Notes under the pieces: model-generated
Databases searched by the model: none
What the model was told of the DNA's origin: nothing
Seen by the model: the letters and a program-made list of their open reading frames with translations, nothing else
Shown here: piece by piece, positions 12,830-24,310 of the stretch
How the letters are laid out: the number at the start of each line of letters is the position of its first letter
Position numbering within the stretch: position 1 is the first letter of the stretch
NCBI RefSeq assembly: GCF_003590095.1
Contig: NC_039492.1
Location: forward strand, 248,001 to 312,000
Direction of reading: 5' to 3'
DNA from: Trichoplusia ni
Taxonomy: Eukaryota; Arthropoda; Insecta; Lepidoptera; Noctuidae
Length of the DNA stretch: 64,000 nucleotides
Position numbers and translations under genes: made by a program

Positions 12830-13315
12830 TTTCTAAACTTCAGTGGTTTTGTAACTGCGATTGTAAACCCCGTTAACACTTTTAGATGTAAAGTAATACG
12901 AGTTCTTCACTTCACTTCAAAACAAAGTTGTCCTTGAATGAGCTTCGCGGCACAAAATGTCATGTCGTTCGTTTAGGAACACAGTTTCAAAATAAACAAA
13001 GTTTCAGTATTATATTAATTAAATACACCATTTATTTTAAATTAATATTAACTTTTATTACTGGTTCGTTGTAAAGCATTAATATTTAAATGGTTTTAAA
13101 GTTTTAAAGGCAGTGAAATCACTACGAACAAAATACGTTATAGTTTTTGAACGAAACGTTCAATCAATTTTACGATCCTTCGTTCAATGTTGTCCCTCCT
13201 TACTTACGTTAGTATGACGTCACTATCGAAATCGTATCGAGGTTTCGATACGATTACGATAGTGCTTCGTGCTTCCTACTTTAGTTGTATTCCGTTATCG
13301 TATCGTCAACTCGAT

Positions 13316-13355
13316 ACGTTAACGATACGAAACTTACAAATGTTCGTGCTAGGGG
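13316..13355 (-). repeat. Harbinger right terminal inverted repeat
   Basis: The right end reads inward from 13355 as CCCCTAGCACGAACAT, then diverges for about 9 bases before TTCGTATCGTTAACGT, matching the left end block for block. Further inward (13230-13315) are additional CGATACG and CGTATCG words and a GCTTCGTGCTTCC segment that mirrors sequence near 8388. Confidence 0.9.
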
Positions 13356-13684
13356 TACAGCTATTAATAAATACTCACGACTTATAATACCTTCTCACCA
13401 ACTCAAATAAACATAATCTTTATCAGCGCAATTTATCAAAATTCATTAATTAAAACATGTATTACTTTAAACAGTATTAAAAATAATTACCGTGTCCCAT
13501 AATTAACAGGATTTTCGTCATCTTCAAAAAAAACCTGACTTATAAAACGTATTTTAAATCTCTTATCGAATAGATATGATATTATAGATAAACACTATTA
13601 AATATCAGCCCATAAATATAATAATTACGACGGATTGTGGGTGAGTAGAAAACTTACTATGTTACTTTAAAAGAGGACATTTGC
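13356..13684. other. Host flank right of Harbinger
   Basis: This is AT-rich noncoding sequence between the transposon end and the first short palindrome. No exon, tRNA or repeat was recognised. Confidence 0.4.
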
Positions 13685-13741
13685 CAATGTGGGAACGAGA
13701 TGGCGCTCTACATTGTCCATAGCGCTGTCCCTCTCATACAA
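13685..13741. repeat. Short imperfect palindrome, GAGCGAGACAGC-type family (copy 1)
   Basis: The left arm reads ATGTGGGAACGAGATGGCGCT. The right arm, reverse-complemented, reads TGTATGAGAGGGACAGCGCT, so the two can fold on each other around a short AT-richer centre. Related foldbacks occur at 46383-46430, 54340-54398 and 54872-54930. Their lengths (50-60 bp) and shared core suggest a tiny foldback MITE family. Confidence 0.5.
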
Positions 13742-14046
13742 CAGCGACAATTGTTTGCATTATCGTTTGGTAGAGGTACAGGATGCATGTAGTGGCAACG
13801 CGTGCGACCGCTCTCGACACTCGAAACTACTTATTTCAACGATATCCTGGTTATTATACTATGTTTGCAAGTAACACGTGTTTTAGATCACTTTTAGATT
13901 GCTTTATAACTGTATTTAGGATAAGTGGTTAATTTATTATAGTGGTGACATGAAAATTGCATTTGTTTTGAGTTTTGATAAAGAAAAAAAGTTTACCTCT
14001 TGATTCTAAAAAGTCAGGTTAACAGAATTATTATTTTTTTAAATTC

Positions 14047-14092
14047 TGTATATGTTATATATATATATATATATGTTATATATATGTTATAC
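14047..14092. repeat. (TA)n-type simple repeat
   Basis: TA dinucleotides are interspersed with TGTTATA units over about 45 bp. It is simple sequence with no further function visible. Confidence 0.85.
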
Positions 14093-14344
14093 AATCATTT
14101 TTCTATCCAGCCTAAAACATATTATTATTTTCCTATTCTCCATTTTAAATTCGATAACGATAAGAAGATTGATTCGTTCAAGTACAACACCAAATGAGGC
14201 AACCAAGAAGCGTTCGGCAAGATTCTAACATAATACTACCAAATACCCAAAATTCACTTAAGAAAACATTTTTCATAGATTTCAATTTGATACTTGTCAC
14301 ATATTTATTTCTCCATAAATTGTAACTTGCCATACAAATGTACT

Positions 14345-14373
14345 TATAATAAATTTTCTCTTTTCAGGTAAGT
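14345..14373 (+). promoter_or_regulatory. Candidate recursive (zero-length exon) splice site 1
   Basis: A pyrimidine-rich 3' splice site (TTTTCTCTTTTCAG) is immediately followed by a consensus donor (GTAAGT); the junction is at 14367/14368. This is the architecture of ratchet points that let insect cells remove very long introns in steps. It is on the same strand as ush and 17.8 kb before an equivalent site at 32203/32204, which is 17.6 kb before the ush exon acceptor. No exon is implied by the surrounding sequence. Confidence 0.7.
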
Positions 14374-14589
14374 CTTGCTTGTGTATCGCATTAGTACATA
14401 CAATAATGTATGGCCAAAGAAGATGTATGACAGGAAACATTAACACGTAAGTACGACTTAAGAATTGTACTTTAAAATATTGTGGGAGGTGAATTTTTGG
14501 GGTTGTCGGATGATAATTGATGGGGTCTTTGCGGTATTTTTTGTATATCACATGTATTATTTGAAAGAGTATCTACATTTTGTTCATGT

Positions 14590-14820
14590 TCGCTTTAGCG
14601 GGAATTATTTGTGAACTAGCCGCTAGAAATCGAAAATGATACCACGGGAACATAAAATCAGGATAAAAATTATATTACACTATTCTATGTGTAAGTCTTG
14701 GTTATAAACCATCTGGGTATCAAGTTTCGTCTAAATTCGTTCAGTGGTTTTTGCGTGAAAGACGAACAAACATCTAAATATCCATAATACAAACGTTTTC
14801 GTTTATTATGGGAAAGCAAA
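14590..14820 (+). repeat. Degenerate lepidopteran interspersed repeat
   Basis: The ordered words GGGTATCAAGTTTCGTCTAA, TTCGTTCAGTGGTTTTTGCG, TGAAAGACGAACAAACATC and CATAATACAAACGTTTTCG resemble a ubiquitous lepidopteran TE tail in which a queried GGTTCAGCGGTTT-like word precedes AACAAACA and ATACAAACTTTCG. Whether it is an RTE or a Helitron derivative is unclear. Confidence 0.45.
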
Positions 14821-16640
14821 GTCCTGGCATTGGAAGAATTTCTCATGACCTCCTTAATTCATTACCTCATCTTATTCTTCTATGTAAATCCCTAAATTTC
14901 TACACAGCAGTGTAAAAGTTGTACTCTTTGCACTAAAACCGCCGAAGCGGAATGTATCGCGGATAAAAGTGGTTAATTCCTCTTGATTATATACCACTTA
15001 GATAGCAGCCGTCCACATGGTCGCCTAGCCAGCCAACGTGGTAATCCTGACCATCAGATACTACGTCGTCTACTAATTGAGATTGTGCTTTTATTTTAAA
15101 AGTCCGTTAAATGCTTCGTGTGGAAGAAACTTTAAGAGGAATTGATATACCAACTGCAACTCTTGGCGAAATTCCTCTGCTCAAAATCACATTGCCTGTC
15201 TATTTTCTTCTTCCATATTTTGACATTCACTAAGGTTTGCTTTACTGTAATTAAATATTTATTCAAATACGTTACAAGAGTTAAATATGGATTCAAGGCT
15301 TCCTTAACACATTTTCATCGGTTTAATAATTTATGATTTATTAATATTCTCAAAACCTCATGCACCAGCAAACTCGTTCATAATATTATAAACAGCTTGA
15401 ATAAGACAAGCAAGTGTTATTCCAAAACATTTTATTCATATACATTTCCCAAAAAAGTATTAATTCTTGGAACAATACTAAAAGTGTACCCTCGGTGAAC
15501 CCGCTAATCTCACCAGCCCACATCTTGTCACAAGCCCAGATAAAGCGTCCCACTCCACGGCGACCGCAAGACAAATCTGAACAATTACTTCTGGCGCTAA
15601 TGACGCCGATACCGATGTCGCACGATTTATTGTCGCCACATCGGTGGTCGGCTTTACATACATTTTCATATTTTTAGATAGCTGCCGAAAGGATTTTTTG
15701 CTACTCCAACGATTTCTCTTGTGACAATTTTTTTATTGAATTTTTATTAAAGTGATTTATTGGAGAAAAGTACTTAATCCCTTCATTTAGAAGATTTATT
15801 CCGATTTTTGTTTTAATGTGATAAAAGGATTGTTAAATAAGAAGCGATGAAAACTTAATGCTTTGGATAGCTAGCTGAGTCTAACTCTTGGTAACTTTAG
15901 TCATGCGATTTACGATTCCTGAAATTCAGATGGTAATCAAAAATACTCCCCGATACATCAAAACATTAATTCTTATAGCTCCTCTAATCAGCTGCATTAA
16001 AAGCTAAACTGTCCAAGAGTGTCAACTCGCATTTCTTTCCAGCAACACCAGTCCATCACCTAGGGCGCGCCCGAAGGCACCAACAAGTTAACCTCAACTG
16101 TGCTTAAACTCCGTTTAATGTATTAACCTCGTTTAGCTGCCTGACTTATCGCACGACAATTTATCCGCGGAACGTACTCAGAACGGTAAAAAATGGTAAA
16201 AAAAAAGTTTAATAAAGTCACTGTCGAGACACAGAGCGGAGATATGATGAGCTTTTAGGCTTATTTAATTGTGTCATTTCGGATGTAAATACGGCCATAG
16301 TTTTTGTTACATTTTTTGTAAATTGTGAAGCGGTACAATGATTTCGTGATAAGACCCTTTGAAAAGTGGGCCACTGTAATTTTGAACCGGAATTTATATG
16401 GCAGCTGATTAAGCATATGATAATAATGTAAATTATGTAAAGTCGTTTAATTTTAAACAAAATAAAGAACATTTACTAAGCCTCGTTACAATTAGTATTC
16501 TAAAAGCAAATGCACATCATCAAACCGAGCAGCAAACAGCTCATAGCACCACAATAAGTAACATCCCCATATCAGCGATCCCACAATCAGCCATCCAGAG
16601 AGCAATTACCAAAGTTTCGTCCCATGACAAATATCTACTC
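14821..16640. other. Noncoding ush intron segment with island near 15.6 kb
   Basis: No exon was recognised. The region around 15530-15660 is CpG-richer, with GCCGATACCGATGTCGCACG, and is flanked by C-rich sequence on the left and T-rich sequence on the right. It appears to be one of the recurring islands described elsewhere. The rest is ordinary AT-rich DNA. Confidence 0.4.
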
Positions 16641-16669
16641 CACTTTAACAAATACGGTTCGGGCGATTT

Positions 16670-16870
16670 TTTCTTTTATCTCGCCGCCGCAGGGCACGGC
16701 CTCAGATACACAATTTTTCAGGACGATATAAAAGCTAGCAAGTTGAGTCTTTAAAAAGTTTATCGTTGAAAGTTCGCGCACCTCGCCGTGTCGCGAATGA
16801 TATATCGGATGGCATTAATCTTTGTTAAACGTTAGTTAACCGTGTGGTGGTGTCGGGCGTTTTTTGCATT
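16670..16870. promoter_or_regulatory. GC-rich island (about 16.7 kb)
   Basis: CpG-rich words (CTCGCCGCCGCAGGGCACGG, GTTCGCGCACCTCGCCGTGT) occur with TTATCG and GATATATCGG. The left flank (16500-16640) is strongly A/C-rich and the right flank T/G-rich. It is probably a regulatory element; no direct evidence of function. Confidence 0.35.
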
Positions 16871-17418
16871 TCTTTTCAGGAAGTTGGTTTTATCAGTAAA
16901 GGTATACTCCTGTTGTAATGACGGTCGAGTTATATTGCGCTGGCTATGATATGCTTTTTGGTAGTGTCTTAAATGTTTAGTGCTATTAATGCCTTCGTTT
17001 GTGACACGAAGAGCTTCCAGGCTGCTTTGAATTTAAATGGTTTTGAGTGACTACTTTTTAGAGTTCTTTAAACTGACATACATATTCACTGACGAATATC
17101 CTATATGTGAAGATTACTAAAGGATTTTCAGGTCTACTTCTAGCTAAATAAAATACTCCAGACATTTAAATTTTATCAGGCTGGAAGCTAACCTCAACAT
17201 AGCTTGAAACTCGACCTACTTCGCCTACCCTACACATGGTGGGATCCAAGACCGCGATACCCTTTCCCAACAAACCTGCAAAAATCTTTAACCACCCAAA
17301 ACAAAATCATTATATTATTTATTCCCAATTCTTCAATCACTCACTACATCTGTCATCGGCAGACTTTGTGTAAAGAACGCCATTGTAAATTAAGATCCTG
17401 TCGCGATACGCCCACGAA

Positions 17419-17438
17419 CACACACACACACACACACA
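17419..17438. repeat. (CA)n microsatellite
   Basis: About ten CA units lie in otherwise non-repetitive intronic sequence. Confidence 0.85.
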
Positions 17439-17684
17439 TACACACTCGGTAACCTTTTAACGGATGCTGGTTATCTCTAGGATCAGGTTGTATGAATGAT
17501 CAACCCCCTTTATAGGAATTATTTATCGAGATTATTGAATAATATTTTTAAGAACAAAAACGTACAACCGACATTAAAATCCAACTGGGTCGATGGTAAG
17601 TATAGTTAAGGCACAGACTATAGTCCCGGGTCGAGTCTGGACGAGGCTGGTACCAGACCATACACATCGGCACGAAAATGAAGA

Positions 17685-17740
17685 ACATACGTATTGAGGA
17701 CCTCTTCCTTTTTTGGAGTCAGTTGAAAAATAATGGTACG
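17685..17740 (+). repeat. RTE-type 3' fragment
   Basis: The order CATACGTATTGAGGACCTC then CCTTTTTTGGAGTCAGTTGAA resembles the 3' end of a common lepidopteran RTE-type repeat. A second similar fragment is at 23450-23510 and an inverted one at about 1249-1300. Confidence 0.45.
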
Positions 17741-18059
17741 GAATAAAGGATTGGTAGCTATAGAAATGTGATGTGACTCATGGTGGTAGGAAGACAACTC
17801 TTCGTTGTGTCTAACATATAGACGTGCGATTATTGAAAACTAGAAGCCACATTAAGAATTGGTCACGTACTATTACTAAAGCACGCGTTCGGACTATCAC
17901 GTCTGCGTGTGCTTGACATTAGCCAAAAAAACTTTAAATCTGCTTTAGAACTCCTTCAAAAACTTTCCTAACTGGTTTATCCCACGTGAGTCCGAGCAAT
18001 CTGAACGTACAGCGCACAAAGATAATGACACCATCAGTTCTCGAAACATTAAAACATTC

Positions 18060-19020
18060 CTAATAAGGCGCTGTGTGCTTATCGAGCGCGGAAGGCCCGC
18101 ACAACGCGACCAATTTCGGCATCCACCCGATACCTATCTGTCTCCATTTTTATTTATTCGCTCCGTATTATATTCGCTATCTAGTCTCGAATAAATTATT
18201 CGAAATCTATTTTATCTTGCGTATCTCGATCGGAGATAGCGGTTTATTTATTCTGACTGGACGCCCACGTGACGAAAACGATTTCTGGAAAAGATTGCTA
18301 GAATATTTGATCTGTTAAGAATTTGCGGAAAGAATGTTGTTCGACTTAAGAGATTCAAAAGCCGACGGCACTGTTCTTAAATCATGTCAGTCTTAAATAA
18401 ATCATACCGTTTTGAAGGTTACGAATCAGAAATGGAAATTATCTTGGAGCAAAACTTTCCACTTTCACAGCCTCATCATTAGGCTACAAAATCAAAAAAT
18501 CAATTAACACCCGACATACTTGTAGGAAAAAACTTGGAAACGTAACGAACGTCCACACCATCCAGCATAATGACGGCACACCGCATTCTCGGGACCTCTC
18601 CCGAACAAGAAAGTATCAAATATTAACCATCGGACACACCTGAAGCCAGACAGCCTGGCATGCATATGAAGAGGACAGATACACGCTCGCAAACTTATAC
18701 AAACACACCCGAAAACAACTCGTGACCTCTATCCCAAAGCACGAAGACTCAACTTAGCACTGATATAAATTTTGAAACAGCAAACGTGGCTTGGCAGCGC
18801 TGCTTGAGATAGTATCATTTCGTACGTTAGCAAGAAACACATTTCAAGCGAAACATGGACGATGTTGGGGTCGAATCGAAACAAAGCGTTGTGACATCGA
18901 GATAAGAATCGATAGGCTCGCGAAACGTCGCGCCGAAACGCACCGAACAAATTATCGATTCATAAAAACATCGATTTTAAAATATTGCGGCGAGTTTATC
19001 GCGTCATTGTTCCGATAGGG
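18060..19020. promoter_or_regulatory. CpG-rich segment with ATCGAT/GATA words
   Basis: Two CpG-rich zones (about 18065-18270 and 18860-19015) carry repeated ATCGAT, GATAAG, TTATCG and GCGCCG words. The sequence right of 19020 becomes T/G-rich. Open frames across it are short and compositionally uninformative. It is treated as a possible cis-regulatory cluster within the ush intron. Confidence 0.3.
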
Positions 19021-19469
19021 TGGCCAGTATAATGTTAATAAGTTGCCAACATTAAAAATTCTTTGCGTGTATTGTCTTTGGGTGCCCTTCGAATTTTTGT
19101 CGCTGTTTTAAATCAAAAATTTTTAGTGTTGTTAATTAATTATTGAATGAAAGATACTTTAATATGTTGTATTAAATCTTGTTAATTGGATGAAACATGC
19201 GGGTTCCAAATGTTTGGCCTACTATCTATGGCGTACATATCGAAGTAATTAGTAGCATATCAAACGTAGTAGCAGGAATGTTTGGGAACAAAAAAAACGT
19301 TGGCCTTATTTTAAGACATAACTGTTAAATAATTAACAAGCCATTCCGTATCAAGAAATACTACAAGTCGAATTTAATAAAAAAAAATCGACAATCTCGT
19401 CAAAAAAATCTGACATTGACCAGCACTAGTAAGTTAAGGTAAAATAAATTGGAGAGTTTATAGTGAGGC

Positions 19470-19575
19470 GATACGTGGTGGATGCGTGGCCACCCTGCAT
19501 GCGTCTGCGCATATCTCGCCCGTTCGTCATATAGTATCGCGCGATCGTGGCCCCACCGTCGCGCGACTAGCGAAA
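19470..19575. promoter_or_regulatory. CpG-rich island (about 19.5 kb)
   Basis: About 100 bp of GC-rich sequence with GTATCGCGCGATCGTGGCC and CGTCGCGCGAC stands out from its AT-rich surroundings. It contains the palindromic word CGCGATCG. Function is not visible. Confidence 0.3.
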
Positions 19576-20504
19576 TGAGCTTTTGTTTGTCACTTATATC
19601 GAAATGTTTAATGCAACGTATGGATGTTCGTAAAAATATTTTGTATTGATAAATGTTTGAGAAAACCTATGACAATCAAAGTTCAACTTTTATATCGTAG
19701 GTAATTCTTTTATGTTACGGTGACTGATTTGTCTCTGATACGAAGCAGTTAATAAACAGTTGCTCTATTCTCAGCGGCACTTGTAAGATAGACTAGAAGC
19801 CGACTTAAATATAACAGATTTGGCAAAGAAGCAGTCAGAAAAGATAGGCTTTAAATCGACTGCCTATTTGACTTCCAAAACCCGATCCCTGGGTACTAAC
19901 AATGTTTTTCGATTGAAAGAATTGTAGAGATGACAAATTTTATAATATCACTGCTAAAAGGTACTTTTTTAATATTTTAGCAGAGAGGAATCTTAGTATA
20001 TTAACAAATGTTCACCCATCCAATGGCTATTCCCAGCAAGGAGTAAGCCTTAATACCTTGAAACCAATCAAACTATTTAAATCTGGATTTTGAACTATCG
20101 ATTATTTTTATCATACAGTATCAAAGATTGTTGATATATACAATGGAACTCTTCAATAAAAGAACTTCGAGTAAGTAACTTCGAAAGTTGTTGTTATCAA
20201 CAGCGATACCATTTGTTTTCTTTTGGCATTAGAAACTTATTTCAAGGGCATAACCCTAGGATACTGACTATATCTGTGTTGTACTATAAGAGAGATAAAT
20301 CTACATTAATTTTCTTATTTTCCGCGTAATAGGTATTTTTTAAAGCTAAATTGTCGTAAATAAATGAAAAAAAAACGCTTCTGTTGGAAAGTTCCTGTTT
20401 TTTATAGAAAATTAATATTTTTAATGTCTCTTAAAACCTAACACTAAATTACCCGTACAAGAATCCCAACTTTTTTGGACAAAATCTTTGTGTTATATAC
20501 TGAT

Positions 20505-20624
20505 ACATACATATATTATGTTCCTTAAGTTGCTGTGCCCTTAGGGTCATGTTGATACCTATTAAATGTATTTATAACACCTTGTACCTACACATGGAGC
20601 AATAAACAATTTGAATTTGAACTT
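20505..20624 (+). repeat. LINE 3'-end fragment
   Basis: The segment ends with ACCTACACATGGAGCAATAA then an ACAATTTGAATTTGAA tail. This pattern (polyadenylation word followed by TTTGAA repeats) is typical of 3' ends of Jockey/CR1-like LINEs in Lepidoptera. Only the last hundred or so bases are present. Confidence 0.5.
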
Positions 20625-20724
20625 AACATAAGAACCCAAGTCACTTCAAAAGACATTTCTTTCAACACAACAGCAAATACATATCCACCCGTACAAGAAA
20701 AACGCGCAATGGACATTAGTGCAT

Positions 20725-20805
20725 TAGACACCTGTTGTCGCGATCGCGATGCCCACGTACATTGCGCGCTATCTGCGCTCATTATAGCGCGGCCTCTTCA
20801 CACCA
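20725..20805. promoter_or_regulatory. CpG-rich palindromic island (about 20.8 kb)
   Basis: GTCGCGATCGCGATGCCC and GCGCGCTATCTGCGCTC form a GC spike. Upstream (20630-20720) the + strand is A/C-rich; downstream (20840-20980) it is T/G-rich. This is the same switch seen at other islands. Confidence 0.35.
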
Positions 20806-21659
20806 AGTAATGGACAGCGAACAGACCAAATAAAATCTCTAAAATGTTTCTTGGTAGTGTCGATAGTTTGAATGTAAATTGAAGGAAAAATAGGAAAATG
20901 TTTACATTTAATTTTTTTTCTTGATTTTGAAGTTCTTTTTTTTTGTTTTGGTGTCGAATAGGGTGTTATTTTTGCCTCAGATAGAGGCTTAAATTTTTAT
21001 ATACAGGCTGTTTCAATAATGCATTTATATCTGGATAGATAACTTATTCAAAACTAGATAGTCTCAACAATGCGGTATGAAAAAAATATAAGTTTATATT
21101 GACTGGAAATTTACTAACACGGGGAATAGATTCTCAGTCTCTTTCTCTTGCCTAGATCGTCATTTTCACAATATAGTACTTAATTTTATACACGTTTAGT
21201 ATATTTCTATAATATAATACTTGTTTATCACGAGGTCGCAAGAGGCCTTGGTTCTAGGAACAGGCAAATCTTCAGTCACCAAAACCTACATACTCCCTAA
21301 CACATGCACATGGGAAAATGAGCTTTGCGTACAGTTATTAAGATATATTTTCTAGTTTATGTTCCGCAATTTTCTGTGCAGTGGCCGTGTGTTACACAGT
21401 ACAATTTTAAAAATGATATTTTTTTCAATTAAATGTTCGATAAGCTACTTTTGAGACAGTAATTAATTTAATTATTTTAACGATTACAGTATATTTTAAG
21501 ATTTATTTTACCACTTAAAAAAAACACGTAAGAAATACGGAATTTAGAGATTTTAATAGCAATTACAATTTATAATTTTTTTATATTTTTACTCAGCATT
21601 TTACCTATGTTTTAAGTAAACACTTGTATTATAAAACAAATATTCCCACGCGAACATGA

Positions 21660-21860
21660 AAACAATTGGTCCGGTGTAAGGCGCGGCCGTTATCGCGATA
21701 TCAGAACGCGGGGTGGCCGCGCGTCGCGCGATCCAGCCGCGCGATTACACGCGGCACTCGCGCGATATTAGCCGAATGACACGACAATGTCGCGTCGTGG
21801 GTAGCTGTTTATTGTGTCGTGAATGGGCGGCCTTATATCGTATGCCCTTACTGAATATAT
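21660..21860. promoter_or_regulatory. CpG-rich island (about 21.7 kb)
   Basis: One of the strongest islands: GGCGCGGCCGTTATCGCGAT, GGCCGCGCGTCGCGCG and CACTCGCGCGATATTAGCC. TTATCGCGATA is a near-palindrome containing two GATA-type words. An ATG followed by codons for S-R-R at 21789 resembles the start of FOG proteins but reaches a stop two codons later, so it is not taken as an exon. Confidence 0.35.
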
Positions 21861-23400
21861 CATAAATAAAATTATTTATTTTAAATTGTTGGTTTTTGTA
21901 TGTATTGTTTACAATGGATGGTTAATGTCAGCAGCTGTGTAGAAGCTATCATAAACATATATTTTTATTGTAAGAACAATGAGTGAACATTTACTTTTAT
22001 GCTGTCATTTTTATGCTAAATTAAAAAATAGACTCGCCTACTTAATTCATGAGAAATCTTGCGAAAACAAAAATATTGTAAAGTTACAATCAAAATATAT
22101 CCCATTTATCTTATCTTGATCTTTCAATCGTTTTTTAACTAGAATATCCCGTTATATTAGAGATACGATCAGATCATATTACAGCGTAAATAAATATACG
22201 TCTAGTCAACACTTAATTCGCATTTAAATTTATATTTCGAATTAGAACGTACGCCATTCTAAATCTATATGTTATCTGTAATTCGATACGATTGCGATTA
22301 CAATCTTAATCTCCGAAGTGCGTTTGTTTATTCATTCGATTTCATCTTTAGCGGCGTACCGGTTTATGAGCTATGGAGAATATTTTAGCTCAAAAGATGA
22401 TTTGCAAATAGGTGGTCCGAGTTTATTAATTTTTCAGTGTTCATTTAAATAGGAATGCCGATTGTCGGGCTGTTTGAAGACAATACAGTAGGTATCTAAG
22501 TCGAAAATATAATACAAAGCTTTTATATTAGTAGGTGATCTTAAATTTAGCGCTAGACACTTCATTTGTCACCCAATTTCTTATTATTATTATTTATTTA
22601 TTTAATAAACAGGTACATGACATGAACATTAATTCTGATGCAATGTCCAACAAAACTATCGACATAGTTTGTCTGTTGGATCTTGTTAAACATTTCTTTT
22701 GTTAAATTGAATTGGACTAAAGAAAAATAACATAACTTTCGAATTTAATTTAACTTTTTTTTAATTTAATTTGACAAAATTAGCAACAACGAAAACAGTA
22801 ATCCATCATAATCCGTCTGACGCTGTCCGAACCTAAACTCAAGCTGATACCATTTAAGTATATAGAATAGCAGAGTAGTTAAGACTATCACATATAAACA
22901 CAACACCTACTCATTACACAACACCTATACCATACACCTGCAGCAGCATCACTCAAGCATACAATTTTGTCAGCTAACTAAATCGGAAGCTGGATCACAG
23001 AAGCGGTAACCCCACAGAGCTCTTGTTAGAGAACAATTTAGTGATAGCATGCGCAGTGAAGCGACCGGTAGATACCACGTCTCATTAGACCGGGTTTAGC
23101 ACGCGTTCGACGGGTTAAATTAGGTAAGTGCATTAATCGATGGCGTTTGCGTGAGCTTTGCAGGGTTAAGACAATTATGCTATATCGATTTTCAAGTTGG
23201 AGATAAGGTATCTAGTCTTTAAGTTAGGTAAGTTATAGTTGGGGTTAAGATCGTTGTCTATCTAAAGCATGGATTTGAAATAGGAGATTATTTCCTTTGA
23301 ATTCGATTGTAAATTGTTCTACTGTCAAAGGATAAACACGAAAAAGAAACCTTACTTATTTTTTTTTAAATAAATCCACTTAGAATAAAACTATTGAGAC
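21861..23400. other. AT-rich ush intron segment
   Basis: No exon was recognised. There is a CpG-containing zone at about 23040-23150, and two AG/GTAAGT words (near 23122 and 23225) that lack pyrimidine tracts. A TTATTATTATTATTTATTTA run near 22580 may be an old LINE tail. Confidence 0.4.
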
Positions 23401-23739
23401 AAACTCGCTAAAATTTTAATAAGACAAAATGGACCAAATTGGGGTAACAAACATAAAAATCATACGAATTGAAAACCTCTTTCTTTTTAAAGTCGCTTGA
23501 AAACCTAAAGCACGCACTCCTATACTGACTTAAACTTAACCATCTCATCCTAGCATGTTGTATCCATGAAATCATCGACCGAATCACAAAAATCGCACCA
23601 GCTCTCACAGCACTTATCATCCACCATCCTCAAAATCCCTTATACACTTCCTTCTAAATGAGTCCATCTGAAACTCCACGAAGATCCCCAGTCAGTTCGG
23701 TAGGTAGTACCAGCTACCGAGGCCCCAGTAAGGCATGCA

Positions 23740-23850
23740 GCACATGCATCACGCACATAGATCGGCCGGTTATCGGCGGCGCCCGATAGGAGGCGTGCGC
23801 GCGCCCGATAACGCTCGCCCGACTCGCCTATATTTCACACCACGCTGGAC
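23740..23850. promoter_or_regulatory. CpG-rich island with GATA-type words (about 23.8 kb)
   Basis: CCGGTTATCGGCGGCGCCCG and CGCGCCCGATAACGCTCG place two inverted GATAA words about 45 bp apart in a GC-rich core. The left flank is A/C-rich and the right flank T/G-rich. It could be a GATA-responsive enhancer, which would suit a FOG locus, but this is inference. Confidence 0.4.
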
Positions 23851-24149
23851 GCTTGTCCCAAGTTACTGAAGATTGGGAAGTCTTCGCTGAAATGGTTTTT
23901 GGATTGATCAGTTTGTTGGCTAATTTTGGACGTTAAGATGCGGTTTTCAATTGATTAGTGACTTAATAGTTTTACTATGATCAAAACTGTGGTGAGAATC
24001 TCTTAACAAAATTTTAATCTTCTGCAGAAAATGCCTTTATTATCATTCTACGTTTTTAAATCAGTGTTTTTGATTTTATTTATTAGCAGTTGATCGGAAA
24101 ACCACAAAGATATTTTGCTTTAATGTCTTAAATTGTCTTTTTTTCTTGC

Positions 24150-24310
24150 TAGCCTGGACTGTCCCACTGCAAGGCAAAGGCCTCTCCACTCTTCTACCAC
24201 TTATCTGTCTCATGAGCCGCGACTGACCAGCTCAAATTAACAATCTTCCTCATCATCCTATGAAGCTTGGTTTAGTTTCGCAACACAACCTCCCCCGCTA
24301 GATTCCCTTA
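24150..24310. repeat. Degenerate interspersed repeat
   Basis: CTGTCCCACTGCAAGGCAAA followed by GGCCTCTCC is the hallmark of a common lepidopteran LINE-derived repeat (normally ...CCCACTGCTGGGCAAAGGCC). A short related piece, inverted, is near 36050-36075. Confidence 0.45.

Larger units (their letters stand above)
8199..13355. mobile_element. Complete autonomous PIF/Harbinger DNA transposon
   Basis: The element is about 5.16 kb and ends in terminal inverted repeats whose outer 16 bp are identical (CCCCTAGCACGAACAT). After a diverged stretch, a second matching block (TTCGTATCGTTAACGT) follows. It encodes the two proteins characteristic of animal Harbinger elements in convergent orientation: a DDE transposase (+, six exons) and a Myb/SANT-like DNA-binding protein (-, five exons). 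Every exon-exon join keeps frame in my translation. Flanks read GTA before the left end and TAC after the right end; a 3-bp duplication (GTA or TAC) is possible if the end is shifted by one base. With intact genes and matching ends it looks recently or currently active. Confidence 0.92.

Noticed and set aside
21789..21806. ATG-S-R-R at 21789 as the missing first exon of ush (FOG proteins begin MSRRKQ-like)
   Set aside because: The frame reaches a stop two codons later without the KQ residues, and no convincing donor lies between.
23115..23235. Two further AG/GTAAGT words as extra recursive splice sites
   Set aside because: Neither is preceded by a pyrimidine tract, both have TAG rather than CAG, and they do not fit the even spacing.
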